NCBI GenBank assembly: GCA_052387115.1 | Contig: JBQTJM010000004.1 | Coordinates: 1-13,532 of the forward strand | Source: JACCXJ01 sp052387115 | GTDB taxonomy: Bacteria > Pseudomonadota > Gammaproteobacteria > JACCXJ01 | Length of the DNA stretch: 13,532 bases | Direction of reading: 5' to 3' | Part shown: piece after piece, positions 13,412 through 13,532 of the stretch | Layout: every line of letters begins with the position of its first letter | Numbering within the stretch: position 1 is the stretch's first letter | Notes under the pieces: generated by a model | Told to the model about the DNA's origin: nothing | Databases searched by the model: none | The model's input: only the letters and a program-made list of their open reading frames with translations | Position numbers and translations under genes: made by a program

Positions 13412-13532
13412 ATGAACGACAAGACCGACCGCCACACCGTTCTCATCGCCCTCGCCCTGGCGCTCTGCATGGCCGCCACGCGCAGCGACCACTTCGCCGG
13501 CGAATTGCACCTCCCGGATGCCTCTGCCGCGG
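13412..13532 (+). CDS. N-terminus of a small membrane protein, cut by the window edge
   Basis: The ATG at 13412 follows AGAGGA (13398-13403) by 8 nt. Forty codons are visible and the frame is still open at the edge. After a polar start (MNDKTDRHT) comes a hydrophobic helix VLIALALALCMAA (about residues 10-22), then TRSDHFAGELHLPDAS, a polar, His-containing loop. This looks like the first helix and loop of an integral membrane protein, not a cleaved signal peptide. The TRSxHF...LPDAS pattern reminds me of small membrane proteins found near cobalt/B12 genes, but I cannot confirm a family from 40 residues. It is separated from metE by 110 bp and may be its own transcription unit. Confidence 0.6.
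   Translation, partial: MNDKTDRHTVLIALALALCMAATRSDHFAGELHLPDASAA

Overview
The window is about 13.5 kb of GC-rich, gene-dense bacterial DNA. All genes lie on the + strand and almost all serve the middle and late steps of cobalamin (vitamin B12) biosynthesis. Gene content and style (CbiG with CobI/CobJ/CobM-type methyltransferases, CbtAB, BluB, a small 8-Cys CWC protein, a signal-less BtuF-like gene, MetE) suggest a proteobacterium, most likely a gammaproteobacterium near the Chromatiales. That placement is an inference from family resemblance, not a phylogenetic result.

Region 1 (1-3666) holds corrin-ring genes: the 3' part of cobI/cbiL, cbiG, cobJ/cbiH, an unrecognised 137-aa gene, and cobM/cbiF. 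Every junction overlaps at a stop/start. The 3' end of cobM runs into a 144-bp imperfect palindrome (3588-3731) that looks like a small non-autonomous repeat element. It appears to supply the last ~25 codons, the stop codon and a terminator-like hairpin.

Region 2 (3780-9458) restarts with a good ribosome binding site. It encodes the cobalt-uptake pair CbtB/CbtA, the a,c-diamide synthase CobB/CbiA, a small cysteine-rich CWC protein, BluB (the O2-dependent synthase of the lower ligand DMB), a broken BtuF-like cobalamin-binding gene, CbiB, and the PLP enzyme CobC/CobD that makes the aminopropanol linker precursor. CobQ/CbiP (cobyric acid synthase) follows at 9455. Its frame is interrupted by one extra T just after the glutaminase histidine; the missing C-terminus is still encoded in the next frame up to 10934.

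Region 3 (10935-13532) has a 60-bp gap, then a complete metE (B12-independent methionine synthase) with all four zinc ligands. After a 110-bp gap comes the first 40 codons of a membrane protein that is cut by the window edge.

Together the genes import cobalt, methylate and contract the ring, amidate it, attach the linker and make DMB. CbiG points to the cobalt-early ('anaerobic') ring contraction, while BluB needs oxygen. The broken btuF-like gene, the frameshifted cobQ and the adjacent metE raise two possibilities: the pathway is being eroded with MetE as backup, or the assembly contains errors. I see no tRNA, rRNA, CRISPR array, transposase or convincing cobalamin riboswitch.
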